Shown: positions 9,583-18,086 of the stretch, one piece after another
Position numbering within the stretch: position 1 is the first letter of the stretch
Layout of the letters: each line of letters opens with the position of its first letter
Assembly (NCBI GenBank): GCA_963826105.1
Contig: CAWGWA010000016.1
Location: 1 to 64,000 of the forward strand
Length of the DNA: 64,000 nt
Source of the DNA: WHTI01 sp963826105
GTDB taxonomy: Bacteria; Actinomycetota; CADDZG01; WHSQ01
Reading direction: 5' to 3'
The notes under the pieces: generated by a model
The model's database searches: none
What the model was told of the DNA's origin: nothing
The model's input: only the letters and a program-made list of their open reading frames with translations
Translations under genes and position numbers: made by a program

Positions 9583-10436
9583 ATGCTCCGGACCTTCACC
9601 ACCAGACTCCCGGTCGACCTCGGGCTGACACTCGGGATCCGGCGTCACGGTCGCGTCGACCCGACGATGAGGATCGAGGGCGCGAGAGTTCTCCATGGCG
9701 ACGCGCACCCCCGAAGGTCCCGCGAGCCAGCACTCTGCGCAAGATCGGCGATCGCATCGAGGTCGAAGCATGGGGTCCGGGCGCGACGTGGCTCCTGGAG
9801 CACGCGCCGGCACTGGTCGGCGCCGACGATGACCTCTCGGGTTTCGATCCCGAGCATCCCCGCCTCCGGCACTTCCACCGGAGGATGCCGGGCCTGAGGA
9901 TGGGGCGGACCGGCGCGGTCATGGAGATCATGATCCCGACGATCCTCGAGCAGAAGGTGACCGGAAAGGCGGCGAAACGCTCCTATGCGGCGATCACCAG
10001 GAAGTTCTCGGAGCCGGCCCCCGGCCCGCTGGCACTCCATCTGCCTCCCGATCCCGCCGTGCTGAAGTCGCTTCCTTACGATGCGTTCCATCCCCTCGGG
10101 GTCGAGCGCAAACGTGCCGAGACGATCCGGCTCGCGTGTTCGTACGCTTCCCGTCTAGAGGCGGCCTCGGCGATGGACCCGGAGACGGCGCGGGCCCGGC
10201 TGACCGCGCTCCCGGGGCTGGGGGACTGGACGGCCGCGATCGTTGCCAGGGCGGCGTTCGGAGATCCCGACGCGGTCGAGACCGGCGACTACCACCTTCC
10301 CGACACGATCGCCTGGCACCTCGCCGGCGAGGAGAGAGCCGACGATGCCCGGATGCTCGAGCTCCTCGCTCCGTTCGCCGGACACCGGGGTCGGGCGATC
10401 CGCCTGATCGAGGCCGGAGGGAGCTATGCGCCCTAA
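9583..10436 (+). CDS. HhH-GPD DNA glycosylase (AlkA-like)
   Basis: Base-excision repair glycosylase likely removing alkylated purines. ATG 9583 lies five bases after the peptidase stop, so the two are probably cotranscribed. The N-terminal part (TFTTRLPVDLGLTLGIRRHG, MRIEGARVL) is the AlkA-type beta domain. After two frame breaks between about 9690 and 9735 it reads STLRKIGDRIEVEAWGPGA. The helical core has MEIMIPTILEQKVTGKAAKR, the helix-hairpin-helix LTALPGLGDWTAAIVAR and a downstream GDYHLPDTIAWHL, where the Asp of GDYH is the likely catalytic residue. It ends RLIEAGGSYAP at TAA 10434-10436. About 280 residues. Confidence 0.8.
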
Positions 10437-10569
10437 GCACGGTCCTCGCCTCGCCCCGGTCGACATCGCCCGCCTATAAAAGAGGATTCCGTCCCGTTTG
10501 GGCGAATCCGCCCTGGGAGAGTGCTCACTCTGCTGGGCGCAGACCGGCATCCTAAGGACGGGGGACATC

Positions 10570-12851
10570 GTGCGGCGCGTTACATCCAGACTGACCGCGG
10601 CGGCTATCGGGGGGCTGCTGGCGATCTCGGCCCTGCCGGCGGCGGCCGGAGACCAGATCATCGAACCGATCCTGCCGGTCCCCACCACCACCGGATGCGA
10701 CCCGCTCGATCCGGCCCAGTGCCTCTTCCCGTTCCCGAACGACGTGTTCACGACCGCCGACCCCACGACCGACACCGGCCGGCGCGTGAACTTCAGTCCA
10801 CTGGCGATGCCCCGCAACGGTGCCGAGGTGACCGAAGGCGGAGAGGGCAAGCCGGTCGACCCGACCGAGTGGAACCGCAACGACGGCTTCTCCCCCGGAT
10901 CAATGGTCATGACCTACGTCCCGGGGCTCGACCTCCACCAAACGTGGGGAACCGCCGACCGGGCCTTCAGCACGGCGGCGATCAACGAGCAGGGCTACTT
11001 CGATCACCGTGACCACATCGCCGACATAGATCTGTATCGGTCGCACGACGCTCCGATCGTGATCATCGATGCGGAGACCGGCAGACGGCACCCGTTCTGG
11101 TCCGAGCTCGACTCGCACCCCGGCGCGGTGGAGGCCGGCGAGCGGGCGCTGATCCTGCGCCCGGCCAGAAACTTCGATGAGGGCACCCGCTACATCGTGG
11201 CGCTCCGCAACCTGAAGGACTCATCCGGTGCGGTCATCGGGAGAGGAAGCGCTTTCGATGCGTATGTCAACGGCACCGCGACCGACATCCCACGCCAAGC
11301 CCACTACACGACCGATATCTTCCCCGCGCTTGAGGACGCCGGCATCGACCCTGACGACCTCTTCCTTGCATGGGACTTCACGGTCGCGAGCGAGCGAAAC
11401 CTCTCGGAGCGCGTTCTCCACATGCGAGACCTCGCTTTCGCTCAACTGGGCGACAGCGATCTTGCGAACCTCATGGTCGAGGGCGACTCGCCGGAGTTCG
11501 TCGTCGACGGCACCGAGGACCGGGAGGACACCTGGACCGACGCCTACGGGCAACCGCACACGCAAGCCATCCGTCGTGTGACAGGGCGCGTCACGGTGCC
11601 CAACTTCCTCGACCGCATCCAGCAGACCGAAGGCCACGTGCGCGGCAACGAGCTGCCGTACGACCTTCCCGTCCCCGGCTCGCGTTTGCTCGACCTCGAT
11701 CTCGATGGGCTCCCGGACCAGAACCCGGTCGAGTCCACGGTCAGGGTCCCGTTCGTCTGCGACGTGCCACTGAACGATCAGCCGAACCACGTGATCCTCT
11801 ACGGCCACGGCCTCCTAGGGAGCAAGGAACAGATCGGCGACATCAAGACGCCTCGCCGCGACGGCCCGTTCCTCGGCTGCGCCGCGGACTGGTGGGGGAT
11901 GTCGAGTCCAGACCTCCCGACGGTCGCCGCGACCCTCACCGACCTCTCGCACTTCCCCTCGCTTCCGGACCGCGCGCAACAGGGGTTCCTCAACTTCATG
12001 TTCGTCGGACGTGCAGGTGTGCACCCGAACGGATTCGCGACCGACCCGGCCTTCCAGGACGCAAACGGCACTCCCCTCGTCGACGTCTCTGACCCCGGCG
12101 AGCGCACGAAGGCGTTCTACGACGGCAACAGCCAGGGCGGCATCATGGGTGGCTCTTTGATGGCCATCGCCCCCGACTTCTCGCGCGGCATCCTCGGCGT
12201 GCCGGGGATGAACTACTCCACGCTCCTGAACCGCAGCGTCGACTGGGAAGGCGAGCTCGCCCTCGAAGCCGATATCCCCGCCTACTCGGTTCCCTACTAC
12301 GAGAGCTACCGCGACCCACTCGAGCGTCAGCTCGGCTTCGCTCTTCTCCAGATGCTCTGGGACCGCGGGGAGGCCAACGGTTACGCAGCTCACATGACGA
12401 GGGATCCGTATCCGAACACTCCCAAGCACGAGATCATGTTGCAGGCCGCGTTCAGCGATCACCAGGTGGCGAACGTCGCGGCCGAGGTCGAAGCCCGCAC
12501 CATCGGGGCGAAGATCATGCCGGGGCTGGCCCCGGGACGGCACTGGGCGATGAACTCTACTGGAGCCGCGGCGCGAGGTATCCGGTGAAAGGATCTGCGC
12601 TGGTCTACTGGGACAGCGGCAACGCAACGCCGCCGAACGGCAACCTGCCTCCGTCCGAGGGCGGCGACCCGCACGGACATCCCCGCAGCGAGCCGGCCGC
12701 ATCCTGGCAGGAGGCGCACTTCCTCCTCACCGGCTGGACGCTCGATGTCTGCAACCGCGGCTACTACATCACCGACAACAACCCGATCAACAACGGGATC
12801 CCGAGCTGCCAACCGCCACCGCGCCCGGCAGGCTCGAAGCCCTACCGGTGA
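10570..12851 (+). CDS. Large secreted alpha/beta-hydrolase-like protein
   Basis: About 760 residues. GTG 10570 follows AAGGACGGGG and gives a clear signal peptide, VRRVTSRLTAAAIGGLLAI then SALPAAAGD with a likely cut after AAA. An in-frame ATG at 10498 would only add non-signal residues. The first ~330 residues resemble an Ig-like or lipase N-terminal region (CLFPFPNDVF, ALILRPARNFDEGTRYIVAL). The hydrolase part has HVILYGHGLLGSKEQIGD and the nucleophile elbow AFYDGNSQGGIMGGSLM with Ser in G-N-S-Q-G; a His is expected in LAPGRHWAMN. One frame break near 12557 separates the last ~98 residues, which end VCNRGYYITDNNPINNG and a Cys-containing tail. The substrate is unknown; lipase/esterase is an inference from the fold. 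Confidence 0.65.
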
Positions 12852-12852
12852 T

Positions 12853-13872
12853 CTAGCGCGGTCGCTCTCTCACCACGTCCCGGGCAGGCTTGTCGCGCCG
12901 CAGGCCCAGGAAGCGGGGGTGTCGAAGGCGGTTGGTCGGGGTCCATTCGGCGAATCCGATCTGAGCGACGAGGTCGGGCCTCACGAAGTGCGCCCCTTTG
13001 ATACGGGCGACGTCGTCATCGACGAACGGCGAGGTCTTCCGCTCGCGGGAGCGTAGCTTCGCCGTCAGGTCACGCAACGTCGCGTCCGTGTAGCCGGTCC
13101 CGACCTTGCCCGCGTAGACGAGGTCGTCACCCTCGTACACGCCGAGCAGCAACGCGCCGAAACCCTCCCGCGCTCCCTGCGGTTCGGTATAGCCGCCGAT
13201 GACGAACTCCTGCTCGTTGTTGCACTTGAACTTGAGCCAGTCGCGCGAGCGGGAGTGCTGGTAGGTCGAATCGGCGCGCTTGGCGATCAGCCCTTCCCAT
13301 CCGGGCTTCGCACAGATGGTCCGGAAGTACTTCTCGCCGTGCTGGTTGCGGTGCTCCACGAACCTCAGCACCCGATCCTCGAACGAGAGCGCCGATCTGA
13401 GTAACGACTTCCGCGCCCGGAGCGGAACCCCCGTAACGTCCCAGCCATCGATGTGGAGGACGTCGAAGACGTAGAAGAAGACTGCAACCCCGATCCGCTT
13501 CGCCTTGATCGGATCCTTCACGTGCATCCTCTGTTGCAAGCGGGAGAAGCTCGGGACGCCCTTCTCGAAGGCGACGACCTCACCATCGACGATGAAGTTC
13601 CGCGGCTCCTGTCCCCCCAGTGACTCCACGATCTCCGGGTACGAGGCATTCATCGATTTCTGGTTGCGCGACAGGAGATCGACCTTGCCGCGGGACACGA
13701 CCGCGAGGCATCGCTCCCCGTCCAGCTTCACCTCGTAGATCCAGTCCGGGTCGGAGAACGCCTCGTCGACCAGGACCGCCTTCATCGGGACCAGCCACGA
13801 CGGCTGCTTGGCGCGGCGGGCCTCCCTCCGATCGGCAGGGTCGAGGATGTCCAGGAACCGCGAGGGGCTCAA
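12853..13872 (-). CDS. ATP-dependent DNA ligase (LigD ligase part)
   Basis: Seals DNA nicks using ATP in the non-homologous end-joining style. The nucleotidyl-transfer lysine is in DWIYEVKLDGERCLAVV (KxDG). Further ligase motifs are NFIVDGEVVAFEKG, VFDVLHIDGWDV, GWEGLIAKRADSTYQ and SRDWLKFKC, and the OB-fold follows with EFVIGGYTEPQGAREGFGALL and a C-terminal VRPDLVAQIGFAEWT. About 340 residues. I place the start at TTG 13872, whose TTGA overlaps the TGA stop of the phosphoesterase gene; the frame is open further upstream but reads poorly. Either a coupled two-gene LigD or one fused LigD broken by a one-base error. The gene converges tail-to-tail with the secreted hydrolase. Confidence 0.87.
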   Translation of the reverse strand: MSPSRFLDILDPADRREARRAKQPSWLVPMKAVLVDEAFSDPDWIYEVKLDGERCLAVVSRGKVDLLSRNQKSMNASYPEIVESLGGQEPRNFIVDGEVVAFEKGVPSFSRLQQRMHVKDPIKAKRIGVAVFFYVFDVLHIDGWDVTGVPLRARKSLLRSALSFEDRVLRFVEHRNQHGEKYFRTICAKPGWEGLIAKRADSTYQHSRSRDWLKFKCNNEQEFVIGGYTEPQGAREGFGALLLGVYEGDDLVYAGKVGTGYTDATLRDLTAKLRSRERKTSPFVDDDVARIKGAHFVRPDLVAQIGFAEWTPTNRLRHPRFLGLRRDKPARDVVRERPR

Positions 13873-14450
13873 TTCTCCTCGAGATCCTTGTTGGTCCGGC
13901 CGGTGAGGACCGACTCCGGCTGTGTGCTGACCGGGTTCCGGCGCGCGTCGGCCTCGGGATCGCGTTTCTTCACCAGCAGCCATTTCTCGCCCTTGCCCGT
14001 GCCGAACTTGACCCGGGTGATCGCGTACCCGCCGCTGATCTTCTGCCCGTGGAGGCCGACGATCGCATGGCCCGACTCGAGCGCCTCGCTCATCGAGATC
14101 GGCTCGCCGTCACTGGTGGAAAGGTTCTCGTAGGTTCCCGCATCCCACACGATCACGGTCCCGGCGCCGTAGTTCCCCTTGGGGATCACGCCCTCGAAAT
14201 CGATGTAGTCGAGCGGATGGTCTTCGACCTCCATGGCGAGACGTTTATCGCGCGGATCCGTCGAGGGCCCCTTCGGGACCGCCCATGACTTGAGCACGCC
14301 GTCGACCTCGAGGCGGAAGTCGTAGTGCAAGCTCGTCGCGTCGTGCTTCTGGATCACGAATCGGTTCCCCTTGCCCTTCCGGCCGCCGAACGGCTCGGGG
14401 GTCGCGCCGCGCTTCCGCTTCTTCTCGTACTCGCTGAGCTTCTTCGACAT
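13869..14450 (-). CDS. LigD-type 3'-phosphoesterase domain protein
   Basis: DNA 3'-end-healing domain usually fused to LigD. ATG 14450 starts MSKKLSEYEKKRKRGATPEP. The catalytic region reads NRFVIQKHDATSLHYDFRLE, holding the two His, the Asp and the Arg of the metal site, then MEVEDHPLDYIDFEG with the further His and IPKGNYGAGTVIVWD with the Tyr. It ends LTGRTNKDLEEN at TGA 13869-13871. About 193 residues, which is a complete domain with a short tail. The ligase gene follows with a four-base TTGA overlap. No primase-polymerase domain and no Ku gene is in the window. Confidence 0.88.
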   Translation of the reverse strand: MSKKLSEYEKKRKRGATPEPFGGRKGKGNRFVIQKHDATSLHYDFRLEVDGVLKSWAVPKGPSTDPRDKRLAMEVEDHPLDYIDFEGVIPKGNYGAGTVIVWDAGTYENLSTSDGEPISMSEALESGHAIVGLHGQKISGGYAITRVKFGTGKGEKWLLVKKRDPEADARRNPVSTQPESVLTGRTNKDLEEN

Positions 14451-14460
14451 CCCTCTCCGA

Positions 14461-15336
14461 CTACCCGCCATTCCCATTCTTCGAACTGAAACCGACCGCA
14501 CGTGCGACGATCTTGTCCCGGATCCGTTCCGGCATGGGAGCCTCGATGAACGCCCGTGCTCGCGCATCGAGCCCCACGAGATACCTGGCGCGCGGGTGCT
14601 TGGAGTCCAGGGCGTGCTCGATCCTCTTGGCGACCTTGATCGGATCGATCCCGCGGCGGCCGGTCGCCGCGGCCAGGTTCCGGCCGCGCTCCATGGCGAC
14701 CCCGTACCGGTCGCGGCCCTCTTGCGGCAGGGCGGCCACGAGCTCGTCGTAGGTCGAGTCACCCTTCTCCCAGATCGGCGTGGCGATGCTGCCAGGTTCG
14801 ATCAACGAGACCCGGATCCCGGTCGACATCAGCTCCACCCGCAAGGCATCGGCCAATTGCTCGAGGGCCGCCTTCGACGCCGAGTACGGACCGACCAGGG
14901 GAAGCCCGGGGGCCCGGCCGGCGATCGAACTGGTGAAGATGAGTCTTCCGCGCGCTTTCCTCAACAGAGGCAAGAAGGCCTGGGTGACGGCGAGCTGCCC
15001 GGTCACATTGACCTCGAGCTGCCGTCTTAGCTCGTCGAGCGGCAGGTACTCGAGCGGCCCCTGGACCGTGATCCCGGCGTTGTTAACCAGCCCATCGAGT
15101 CCCTTGGCTCCCAGGTCTGCCGAAACCTCAGCGAGGCAACTCGAGATGGTGGCCGCATCACTTACGTCCACGATGACGCTCTTGAGGTTGCGGGTCGCCT
15201 CTTCTTCGATCGATGCTCCGTCCTGGGGTTTGCGGACCCCCGCGTACACCGTCGCCCCGCGCCCCGCGAGGTAGATGGCCGTGGAGCGGCCGATGCCTGT
15301 CGACGCTCCGGTGATGAGTACCGTCTTGCCGTCCAT
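14461..15336 (-). CDS. SDR family NAD(P)-dependent oxidoreductase
   Basis: Classical short-chain dehydrogenase of 291 residues with an intact catalytic set: TGASTGIGRS for the cofactor, DGLVNNAGITVQG, catalytic Ser in IFTSSIAGR and the GPYSASKAALE Tyr-Lys pair. The closing segment includes IRVSLIEPGSIATPIWEKG. The substrate cannot be told from sequence. It lies ten bases upstream of the LigD phosphoesterase start in the same direction, so the three genes may share a transcript, but a functional link is not evident. ATG 15336 is preceded by GGAGGAGTCTCCT-type purine-rich sequence. Confidence 0.88.
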   Translation of the reverse strand: MDGKTVLITGASTGIGRSTAIYLAGRGATVYAGVRKPQDGASIEEEATRNLKSVIVDVSDAATISSCLAEVSADLGAKGLDGLVNNAGITVQGPLEYLPLDELRRQLEVNVTGQLAVTQAFLPLLRKARGRLIFTSSIAGRAPGLPLVGPYSASKAALEQLADALRVELMSTGIRVSLIEPGSIATPIWEKGDSTYDELVAALPQEGRDRYGVAMERGRNLAAATGRRGIDPIKVAKRIEHALDSKHPRARYLVGLDARARAFIEAPMPERIRDKIVARAVGFSSKNGNGG

Positions 15337-15408
15337 AGGAGACTCCTCCGCCGCCGATAGGTGTGGGGAGATAGTGACCCATCCGGGCCGGCTCCGCGGA
15401 CCTCTCGC

Positions 15409-15807
15409 TCAGCCGGGGGCCCGGCGGAGCTTCCAGCCCTGGAAAAGGCCGTGCGGGCCCCGAAGAGGATGATGAAGACAGCGAACGTCTTGGTCAGGGA
15501 GCCCTCCTCGATACGAAGCGCCAGGCTCGCTCCGAGCATCGCCCCGACTACACCTCCGGCCCCCATGAGGAAGCGCCCTGGCCGGGGAGACGAATCCCTT
15601 GCGCAGATGGACGTCGACTCCGGCGATCGCGGTCGGGATGATCACCAGCAACGAGGTGCCCTCCGCAGCATGTTGCGTAAGCCCGACGACCAGGACCATG
15701 AACGGAACCATGATCACTCCGCCGCCGACGCCGAACATCGCCGAGAAGTAGCCGACCGCGAAACCGGCGAGCACGACGACGAGAACCAGGCCGATGCTCA
15801 GTTCCAT
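15409..15807 (-). CDS. TSUP (TauE/SafE) family half-transporter, second gene
   Basis: A ~130-residue membrane protein with the TSUP signature GYFSAMFGVGGGVIMVPFMV in its first helical hairpin and ~four helices, i.e. one of the two repeats that normally make a ~250-residue transporter. Start MELSIGLVLVVVLAG at ATG 15807, inside the last codons of the preceding gene (10-base overlap), which implies translational coupling. After about residue 80 the frame breaks near 15565 and continues as GVVGAMLGASLALRIEEGSL and TKTFAVFIILFGARTAF; a second break near 15440 would restore an ending WKLRRAPG at 15409. Substrates of this family include sulfite and other sulfur or organic anions. Confidence 0.72.
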   Translation of the reverse strand: MELSIGLVLVVVLAGFAVGYFSAMFGVGGGVIMVPFMVLVVGLTQHAAEGTSLLVIIPTAIAGVDVHLRKGFVSPARALPHGGRRCSRGDARSEPGASYRGGLPDQDVRCLHHPLRGPHGLFQGWKLRRAPG

Positions 15808-16163
15808 AGGAGCACGCACCCGATCGAGACCGACAGCACGCCGAAGAGGATCTTGAGAGTTCCCTCTGAGACCTTCGCCATCATCCGAGCACCGAGGGGT
15901 GCGCCCAGGAGGCTCCCGCCCGCCAGGCAGATGGCCGCGGTGAAGTCCAGCTCTCCCGAGAACCCGAAGCGCGCGGCCCCGGCGATGGCGATAGGGATGA
16001 TGGCGGCCAGCGAAGTCGCGTGCGCCTCGTGCTGACTAACTCCCGCGAGGATCACGAGGAGCGGCACCATGACGATCCCGCCGCCGACCCCGAGTAGGCC
16101 CCCGAGGAGCCCGCCGAGCAGACCCACGACGACTAGATAGACGCGCTCCGTAGCTTGGGACAT
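15798..16163 (-). CDS. TSUP (TauE/SafE) family half-transporter, first gene
   Basis: A complete 121-residue protein with a frame that needs no repair. MSQATERVYLVVVG at ATG 16163 leads to LLGGLLGVGGGIVMVPLLV, the TSUP repeat motif, then GVSQHEAHATSLAAIIPIAI, ARFGFSGELDFTAAICLAGG and a final helix ILFGVLSVSIGCVLLWN. It therefore encodes one half of the usual inverted-repeat transporter. Its stop at 15798 overlaps the second half-gene. Two intact halves in tandem suggest a heterodimeric transporter, which is inference; the alternative is one ancestral gene split by a mutation or error at the overlap. Confidence 0.82.
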   Translation of the reverse strand: MSQATERVYLVVVGLLGGLLGGLLGVGGGIVMVPLLVILAGVSQHEAHATSLAAIIPIAIAGAARFGFSGELDFTAAICLAGGSLLGAPLGARMMAKVSEGTLKILFGVLSVSIGCVLLWN

Positions 16164-16207
16164 GCAGCACACGCTACAAGCCGGGTGCCGGCGTCCCCGA
16201 ACCGGAG

Positions 16208-16546
16208 TCAGTTGACCTTCTTGAACCCCGGCTTTAACGCCTCGTCGATGGCCTGGCGGTCGAGCGCCCCGAAGCATCCGCAAGCGGCGCACACGAACCA
16301 GTGCGGCTGGTCCGCCGCGGCGGTCGCGGTCATCTTCGCGGTGACCGGGAACGAATGCTCCCCGGAAGACGATTCAACGAAGGCCGCATAGACATCGGCC
16401 ATCGCGTGCCCTCCGCAGGTCGTGCACGGGCGCACCAGACAACCGACATGGTCGTAGTGCGAATCTGCGGTGAAGAGCCCGACCTGCACCGGGTGGTGCG
16501 GTGGGTGGTGATCGAAACGACGTCCCAGCTCATCTGCGGTCTTCAT
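16208..16546 (-). CDS. Hypothetical protein with two Cys pairs (possible zinc binding)
   Basis: 112 residues starting MKTADELGRRFDHHPPHHPV at ATG 16546. It contains RPCTTCGGHAMAD and, near the end, FVCAACGCFGALDRQ: two CxxC pairs about 50 residues apart, a spacing that could hold one zinc. A His-rich N-terminus (HHPPHHP) may also bind metal. The C-terminus EALKPGFKKVN is basic. I do not recognise the family. It is cotranscribable with the TSUP pair downstream (44-base gap), so a role with that transporter is possible but unproved. Confidence 0.6.
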   Translation of the reverse strand: MKTADELGRRFDHHPPHHPVQVGLFTADSHYDHVGCLVRPCTTCGGHAMADVYAAFVESSSGEHSFPVTAKMTATAAADQPHWFVCAACGCFGALDRQAIDEALKPGFKKVN

Positions 16547-16899
16547 TGACCGATCCCATCTCCCCGTTCGTCGTTGAACGTCCCTACTCAGTTATCTATC
16601 GGAATACCGATCCCCTGGCTAGTTACGTATAACTACTTAGCCATCTGAGATGGTAGGCCATCCGGCGGCTGATTTTGGGACTTTCAGTTCGCTATCCCTG
16701 GACCTGCGGAGGATGCCCGGGAGGCGCCGCCCCTCTAACGTGACGATATCGGTGACAAGAACCGATAGCGATCGAAAGGAGGGGGACGGCACCGGGATCA
16801 AGCAGTCGTGACGCACACTTCTTCTCCCCTGGACAAGTTGCGAAACCCACCACCTGGGTCACGAGGGCTCCCGAGAGTCTCCCCCTCCGATCGTTCGAC
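16547..16899. promoter_or_regulatory. 353-base non-coding stretch with three inverted repeats
   Basis: No credible gene. The base composition is visibly less GC-rich than the genes around it. It holds ATCGG-AATA-CCGAT at 16598-16611, TAGTTA-CGTA-TAACTA at 16620-16635, and TATCGGT with a seven-base spacer to ACCGATA at 16747-16767. The ATCGG/CCGAT half-sites recur in the first and third. This is the upstream region of the Cys-pair gene and TSUP operon (reading left), so these are candidate operators. The 3' end of the PLP enzyme gene forms its right border. Confidence 0.4.
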
Positions 16900-17937
16900 T
16901 TACGAGGCCCGCGATGGAGGACCGAGTGCGGAAGAAAGATCGCTCCACAGATCGTTCACGTTCTCGCATCCAACGCTCATGCGGATCAGTGAGCCGGGCG
17001 TCGTCTCTTCTCCCTCCCAGGTTCCACGTCTCTCGAGCGATGTCTCGACTCCGCCGAGGCTTGTCGTGTGGACGATGAGTCGGACCGCTTCGCACACCAG
17101 ATCCGAAGCCTCGACGGTCGGCATCTCGAACGACACGATCGCGCCGAATCCCCGCATCTGACGCGCCGCCAACTCGTGCCCCGGATCCTCGGTCAATCCC
17201 GGATACCGGACCTTCGTGACGCGTGGATCGGCGTCCAACCGCTCGGCGAGGACCATCGCGTTGGCCATCTGGCGTTCCAACCTGACCCCGAGGGTCCTGA
17301 TGCCGCGCAGAGCGAGGAACGTCTCCATCGGGCCGGGGATCGCACCGCCGAGCACGCGCGCCTCGTAGTACTCGTCGAAGAGTTCATCGTTCCGCGTGAC
17401 GATGGCGCCAAGAAGAACGTCCGAATGCCCCGCAAGGTACTTGGTGATGCTGTGAACCACGACATCGGCGCCGAGCTCGAGCGGGTTCTGCAGCAACGGC
17501 GTAGCGAAGGTGTTGTCGACGACGACCGTCGCTCCCCGCTCGTGAGCGCCGGCGGCGAGAAGTTCGATATCGGCGATCCGGAGCATCGGGTTCGTGGGCG
17601 ACTCGATCCACAAGAGATCGTTGCTACCGATCGCGTCGAGCACTCCCCCGGGGTCGGTCACGTCGATGGGAGCGAACCTGACACGACCCTTCTTCTCGAG
17701 ATCGGTGAGCAGGAACCGCACCCCCGTGTAGGCATCGAACGGGGCTGCGACGACGGACCCGAGGGCAACCGCACCGAGTACCGCGGACGCCGCGCCCATC
17801 CCCGACGAGAACACCAAGGCCCGGCCCCCCTCGAGTGCACCGATCGCTTCCTCGAGGGCCGACCAAGTGGGGTTGCCGTCACGCGAGTAGCCAACCTCGC
17901 CACCTTTGACGAAGGTCGACGTCAGGACCGGCGGCAC
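16900..17937 (-). CDS. PLP-dependent trans-sulfuration enzyme (Cys/Met metabolism family)
   Basis: Cystathionine gamma-synthase / gamma-lyase / methionine gamma-lyase fold. Seen: VPPVLTSTFVKGG, GRALVFSSGMGAASAVLGAV, DNLL-type ESPTNPMLRIADI, VVVDNTFATPLLQNPLELG and the PLP-lysine stretch HSITKYLAGHSDVLLGA. The C-terminal domain has YPGLTEDPGHELAARQMRGF and HTTSLGGVETSLERR. Homology runs upstream of GTG 17937 as AIHSGRGAREIGAPSS, in frame back to about 18057, but no in-frame ATG occurs before a TAG at about 18060; an ATG at 18059 one frame away suggests a one-base loss. Exact reaction cannot be assigned. It is divergent from the aminotransferase gene. Confidence 0.85.
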   Translation of the reverse strand: MPPVLTSTFVKGGEVGYSRDGNPTWSALEEAIGALEGGRALVFSSGMGAASAVLGAVALGSVVAAPFDAYTGVRFLLTDLEKKGRVRFAPIDVTDPGGVLDAIGSNDLLWIESPTNPMLRIADIELLAAGAHERGATVVVDNTFATPLLQNPLELGADVVVHSITKYLAGHSDVLLGAIVTRNDELFDEYYEARVLGGAIPGPMETFLALRGIRTLGVRLERQMANAMVLAERLDADPRVTKVRYPGLTEDPGHELAARQMRGFGAIVSFEMPTVEASDLVCEAVRLIVHTTSLGGVETSLERRGTWEGEETTPGSLIRMSVGCENVNDLWSDLSSALGPPSRAS

Positions 17938-18086
17938 CGAGGACGGCGCACCGATCTCACGAGCCCCGCGACCCGAGTGGATCGCGATCGTTTCGGGATG
18001 GGGATCTCGTTCCTGGCTCAGGGCGTGCTCCTCAAGTCTGGAGTTGGTCGTAAGCCCATCCTAGGTCCCGGGCCCGAGGCAGGGCT

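Noticed and set aside
15162..15410. Extension of the second TSUP half-gene to 15162 in the shifted frame
   Set aside because: The frame then runs into the SDR start region with Arg/Ser-rich text; the natural ending WKLRRAPG at 15409 fits the family better.
16859..17465. Short minus-strand frames inside the PLP enzyme
   Set aside because: They are off-frame reads of the same gene with Arg/Ser-rich text.
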